Positions 59,690 through 64,000 of a stretch of 64,000 bases of DNA are shown here, piece after piece. The position numbers and the translations under genes were made by a program. The stretch is from Uranotaenia lowii (lineage: Eukaryota > Arthropoda > Insecta > Diptera > Culicidae), in contig NC_073692.1 of NCBI RefSeq assembly GCF_029784155.1, positions 18,850,126 through 18,914,125 of the forward strand. Reading direction: 5' to 3'. Positions within the stretch are counted from its first letter, which is position 1. Each line of letters begins with the position of its first letter. The notes beneath the pieces were generated by a model that did not search any database, was not told where the DNA came from, and worked only from the letters and a program-made list of their open reading frames with translations.

Positions 59690-60255
59690 CAGAAAATTGG
59701 GTGTAAAAAACAGGTTGCCGGGGATCTGTTTGAAGTCGGCCTTCACATATGTTTCGTCGTCCATGATGCAGCATTCAACTTTCGTCAGCATATTGAGGTT
59801 CAACTTCCTGGCACGGGTTTTGTCGGACTTGTTCTGCTTCTCGTTGTTTTGGCCATTTGGACAAAATTTCGGCTTAGGTGCAGCTTCTTAGCCAAATCCT
59901 GAACGGAGGCGTTCAGGTTTCGGTTGAAGGCCCCAACATCGGTTGTGATTTTTGGTGTTGTACGGAATACTTTTTACCTTCACTTCTGGGCTTCCGATTG
60001 GTGGTCAATCATTCCTCGATACGCTTAATCACTCGCGACACCGTGGAATTCACGATTCCCAACGATTTAGCAATGGAACGAGGCGAGAGAGATCCTTGAG
60101 AGAGAACTCCATTTCCGCGAGGTTTGATCACAGGACTTTGCAACTTGCAGGATGTAAACAATGCACTATGAACTAAATCCACTCAAATTTTCATTAAATT
60201 TTACTCAACGGTTAAAAAGTTAGAGCTATTTCATCGTGGACACCCTTTAAGTCAA
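59690..60255 (-). pseudogene. Second mariner-family transposase relic
   Basis: Minus-strand translation shows C-C-I-M-D-D-E-T-Y-V-K-A-D-F-K-Q-I-P-G at about 59720-59790, closely matching the relic at 26863-27760. Upstream degenerate sequence includes N-R-K-P-R-S-E and S-V-Q-D-L-A-K-K-L at about 59890-60000, the N-terminal DNA-binding part. AAAGGGTGTCCACGATGAAA near 60250 looks like a terminal repeat. Several frameshifts and a missing C-terminal half make it inactive. Confidence 0.78.
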
Positions 60256-60574
60256 TTTTTATTAAAGATTAATCTTTGATATTTCTATACAAAATTTTAT
60301 TACTAAAATTTGGCGTTTTATTCGAATTTCTGTTCATTATTTTCAAATTATATGTTAACTTCCCAAGTAACCATTATTCGCATAGATACTTAATTTTGTG
60401 CATCAAAAGTTCACATTTGGCTGGATAAAAGGTACTCGAGAAAAATGAAAAAAAGTGCTTGATTTGGACTTCTGAACGAACATAAAAAGTCTAAACAAGT
60501 AGCATAGAACATTTTTGTGCGTTCCAGGCACCTTAAAAATCCAGGATTCAATTTGACGTATCGTGCTTCGTTAC

Positions 60575-60685
60575 GAACTTTTAACGAATTTTTTGGTTCC
60601 ATGCAGAACTTCTTACGAACTTTTTGATTCCATGCAGAACTTGTTACGAAATTTTTGGTTCCATGAGGAACTTCTAAAGAACTTC
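60575..60685. repeat. 31-bp tandem repeat, about four units
   Basis: Units begin near 60575, 60606, 60637 and 60668 with GAACTT(C/G)TTACGAA and include TTTTGGTTCCATG. The last unit is partial. Confidence 0.85.
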
Positions 60686-61770
60686 AATGCAAACGTAAGC
60701 GTTAAGATTTTGCACCAGCGAGAATAACAGAAAATCAGAGCTACGAATATACGAACAACGAATTAAACCCACAAATAAATCAACTGTTTTGATCAAAATG
60801 GAAATTTCACGTTTAAAATTTTAACAATATTTATATCTAATAAACCGAAACAAAAAAAAACACATCTCTTTGTTGACAATCTGATTTTTCATTTATTTTT
60901 CCTTCGCGAAGTTATTATTACATCCTAATTACTACTCTGTCAAAGGAATTATTCAAAGGTTAAACATTATAGAGGAATAAAACTTTAAACTCCAGATGAG
61001 TTTAGAAAGATGCTGAAAGCTTAAAATGAAGTTAATTTTCAAAAATAAATGAAAACCCAAAACATTTTATTGAGAGAAACCGTTTTTATTAATGAATTCA
61101 GAAGGATATCAATTTAATGTTTCAAACCTCAAATCAAACGTCGTTTTTGGATTTTAGTTATTTTTCCTCTCTAACTTGAGCATGGTGAAAATCATTTCAT
61201 TGATAGACTCATCTTGCAAATTACTCTAACAATACGGTCGAATCAGACAGGATAGTGACCGAGCACAGGATTATCAGTTGATAGCATAGGTTTCCCGCCT
61301 AGGACAACGGACCGTTCCGATAAGTTGAACCGTTTTATAAATTCATTTTCAAAACTGTCCAAAACTTCGAAAGTATCCTGAAAATCATTAAACATAATGG
61401 ACACTCAGAAGAAACAAAAATATTTATGAAAACTTACGATTTTCTGGTTGTTGCCTCCTTTTTCGGTTGGCTTTTAGTCTTTACTAAATTTTCCGTTTTC
61501 TTCTGATTAGTCCTCCTGTAACTCTTCTTGGTTTGAGAGTTCAAATAGTTTTCTTTCTAAACTGTCGAAACAATTGGAAGAAAGAATGTGGTGCAAAACA
61601 GATTTCACAAAAATAACATTAAACTTCATACTGACGTTAGCTCAATTACGAATATTTCTGAATCTAATTCTGTGATTGTTTGTTTATCTTTGGGTAAAAA
61701 GCCTACTTTGAGAAGGGATAGTCCTTAATTTGTTTAAACTGATGTTCTGATCATCGATACCATAATAATC

Positions 61771-61842
61771 GCCCATGGTACAAAGGTAACATGCTCAGCT
61801 TTCACCAGGAGGGCTCAGGTTCAAATCCCCAAGCAAGAAGCA
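61771..61842 (+). pseudogene. tRNA-Glu-like sequence (SINE head or tRNA relic)
   Basis: The segment contains a perfect B box (GGTTCAAATCC, 61818-61828) and the anticodon-loop core GCTTTCACC, as in tRNA-Glu(TTC). The 5' part CCCATGGTACAAAGG resembles a tRNA-Glu acceptor and D arm. The T-arm and acceptor stems do not pair properly, so a functional tRNA is unlikely. It may be the head of a tRNA-derived SINE. Confidence 0.5.
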
Positions 61843-62228
61843 GTTTTTAGAGTAAGTATGAAATTCATTTAGAGAAAAGGGTTAAAATAAATAGATTTCA
61901 TTGTTAAGTTGTAAGATTAATAACAATAAAAATGTGAACGCCTTTATTTAGTCTTTTTTCTGTTTTTTTTTTCTAAGTTCATGCAAAGGCTGCATAGCCT
62001 TCTACTCAGCTTTGGATGTAGAACTTGAAAGTGTGGATATGAGCTTAAATTTCTAGCTGAATAGAATGCTATACAGCCCTTGAGCAGGGCTGAGTAAGCT
62101 TTTAAGAGAATGTTTTACGGAACTTTTGGTTACTTGGGTTATAACCATCATGAGTTCAAATCATTAATCAGTTCGAGTTTTGAAAAACTAAAATTTCATT
62201 TTATGTGACATGTTTATTTTGAAATGTA

Positions 62229-63173
62229 GGGGAGAGTGGGGTATCTTGGGCCACTTTTTTTCTTTGTTTCATAACTTCTTTATTATAAAAGATAAAATAA
62301 AAAAATAATGGAAAGGTTTCCTACATTTTTGAGGTATAATTAGGCAATTTTTATTATTTCTTAAATACATTAATTTCCCGAGTTCTGACTGTTTTAAAAA
62401 AAGTAATTTTATCTGGATTTTGGAAAACTGTGGGGAAACGTAGGCCACCAAACCCAAATTGACTAGATAACATGCCAAGTTTATGAGTTGACCCAAAACT
62501 GAAATTTCATAATTCATTTAGTTATTTTAAAGCAATTTTAGATGACGAAATAAAAAAGAGAGTTGTGTGTGATTGAATAGTTCCTAAAAGCTGGCTCGCA
62601 AACGTTTTTCTTAAAATTCCATATAAAGGATTTATGTTCGTCTCTATCGCATTAGAAAAGATGGTCAAAACATTTTTCAGAACTCTTCATTTGGCATAAG
62701 AAACTTTTACAGATAGTTAGTACGTATTTTAAGTTCTGAATGTTTATAAAAACACCAAAATATAGGTGGCCCAAGATACCCCACAAAATGTGGCCCACGA
62801 TTCCCCACAAGCAATGATTTGCAAATTGGTTGCGTCTGTGTGACTCATTGATGTTTCATCAAAAATTCCTTTTCCACGTGAAAGAACATGACAAAACTAA
62901 GATCATAAGCGTATAAGCATATTTTTGTTATATACTTTAGGTCTCACACGGATGCAATTTGCGGGTGCGTGTTTAATTATGTAAGTACATTTTTCCAGGC
63001 TAGTTGAATAAAAGAAGCAAATGATGCGTACATAAGTCAACAACATATAGAAAAACGTGCTTACGCAAAGCGACGACGATGACAGTTGGATTGGGATTTT
63101 TATCTCAACACACAGCTGAGATATTTAGAGTGGCACACGTTTCCCCCATGGCCCACGTTACCCCACTCTCCCC
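62229..63173. mobile_element. MITE with GGGGAGAGTGGGG ends and TA flanks
   Basis: GGGGAGAGTGGGGTA at the left is matched inverted by TACCCCACTCTCCCC at the right, with TA flanking both sides (62227-62228 and 63174-63175). The symmetry extends two further bases outward (TGTA/TACA). GTGGCCCAAGATACCCCAC motifs recur near both ends and at 62765. It has no coding frame. TA duplication suggests Tc1/mariner-type mobilisation. Confidence 0.85.
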
Positions 63174-63175
63174 TA

Positions 63176-64000
63176 CATTACCAAAATGCACATTACATTA
63201 AACAAAAACAATGCTGAAAAACATTTCATATTTAATTTTGCATTGTACAGAACACGTTAAGAACTATCTACTTGTTATTTAGAACACTAATATAAAAAAC
63301 ACATCTTAGTTGTAGAGGAATACACTTAATCGACAACTAAGAACTTACTTTTTTACTGAAATTTGTTGATTTTTCAAGTCGAAATTTTGCAGCTACGCAA
63401 AAAAAACGTGTTTCACTTTCAACCGGCAACGCCTACTCTTCACTTCAGCGAGACTTTTTTTCCTGGCTGGACTAATGCCGTATTTATTATTATCTGGTGG
63501 CCACCCAGAGGTGCACTAGCTGCTGTCATGTTCATATTAAAAAAAACGCTTTGACAGCACTTAGTGCACAACCAGTGGACCACCTGGGTAAAACAAATAG
63601 CTACGGTATAAGAAAATAACGAATTCAAATCAATTTTTGATATAAACATGCCACCGTTGTGCGAAAGGAAAATCAAAATAAGTAAAACACGATAAGGATA
63701 ACTATAGCTTGTACATCTTTAATGAGTTTGCATTGAATTTTTTACCAGGTATCCAGGAAATATTGAATGTGTTTGTTTTTTTTTTTTACTTTCTTCAACG
63801 AAAAGGTTTTCCGAAACGGGTAAGTCTCGAAAAGTTGATTTTTGCCCAAAATTTTTAATTTAGGTTACACCAGATTTCGACTTATTATGCATTCCTAAGT
63901 TATTTGGCATCAAAATTAAAATTAAGTTTTTTACAATTCCCTTGGGTCCCCTCTTACGTGATTTTTTAAGGTAAAAAAACGAAACTTTCAGCAGAGGCCT
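63176..64000. other. AT-rich DNA, no gene recognised
   Basis: Nothing beyond short frames without motifs is seen up to the window edge. Confidence 0.45.

Larger units (their letters stand above)
60362..62138. mobile_element. Possible element with CCCAAGTAACCA ends
   Basis: CCCAAGTAACCA at 60362-60373 is matched inverted at 62127-62138 (TGGTTACTTGGG). AACTTTTGGTT-type sequence occurs just inside the right end and in the tandem units at 60575-60685. No target duplication was recognised and there is no coding content, so this may be two fragments rather than one element. Confidence 0.4.

Noticed and set aside
61771..61842. Functional tRNA-Glu gene
   Set aside because: Acceptor and T stems do not pair and no Pol III terminator was placed with confidence.

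Overview
This window is AT-rich, repeat-dense eukaryotic DNA. It most likely comes from an insect, probably a mosquito or related dipteran. The evidence is an insect-type endogenous retrovirus (errantivirus), degraded mariner-like transposases with the D-D-E-T-Y catalytic signature, LINE fragments, Helitron/hAT/foldback elements, and one intron-containing S1 serine protease gene with short introns. There are no prokaryotic operons, CRISPR arrays, rRNA genes or convincing functional tRNAs. The organism call is an inference; the repeat content is seen directly.

Layout. 1-2150 is unassigned. A non-autonomous hAT-type element (2159-3044, 8-bp TSD) lies just upstream of a complete, apparently recent errantivirus (3122-10390). 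The errantivirus has identical 292-bp LTRs, a 4-bp TGTA duplication, intact gag, pol and env frames, a canonical -1 slippery heptamer between gag and pol, and a splice donor/acceptor pair that supplies the env start codon and signal peptide. Next come a 3-bp-TSD foldback MITE (10544-10864), a Helitron-like element filled with ~150-bp tandem units (11185-13188), a hAT-type element (16422-18248), and a putative non-LTR insertion with a 25-bp TSD and an internal 848-bp tandem duplication (18844-21528). Further MITE copies follow, one split by a TA-flanked Tc1/mariner-like element (23574-24544). 26266-27760 holds a LINE fragment abutting a broken mariner transposase. 27838-30318 is a GC-rich block with inverted ends and a second LINE fragment. 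37586-42698 is a foldback-type composite flanked by a 10-bp duplication, itself carrying an inverted second copy of the 16422-18248 hAT family. 42939-44733 is a TA-flanked long-TIR element split by another LINE. 45428-46684 is a hAT-type element carrying a nested palindromic element (45734-46511). 47314-47539 is a near-perfect foldback.

50700-57390 is a very large 9-bp (TGACAAAAA) satellite that changes orientation twice and holds a ~2.7-kb-spaced internal duplication. It ends only ~400 bp upstream of the one clear host gene, a four-exon secreted trypsin-like serine protease (57791-59089). Downstream are a second mariner relic, a tRNA-Glu-like sequence and a TA-flanked MITE (62229-63173).

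The window is therefore mainly a record of nested transposition, in which target-site duplications allow many element ends to be placed to the base. The two most informative objects are the intact errantivirus with its predicted spliced env and the orientation-switching satellite beside the protease gene.
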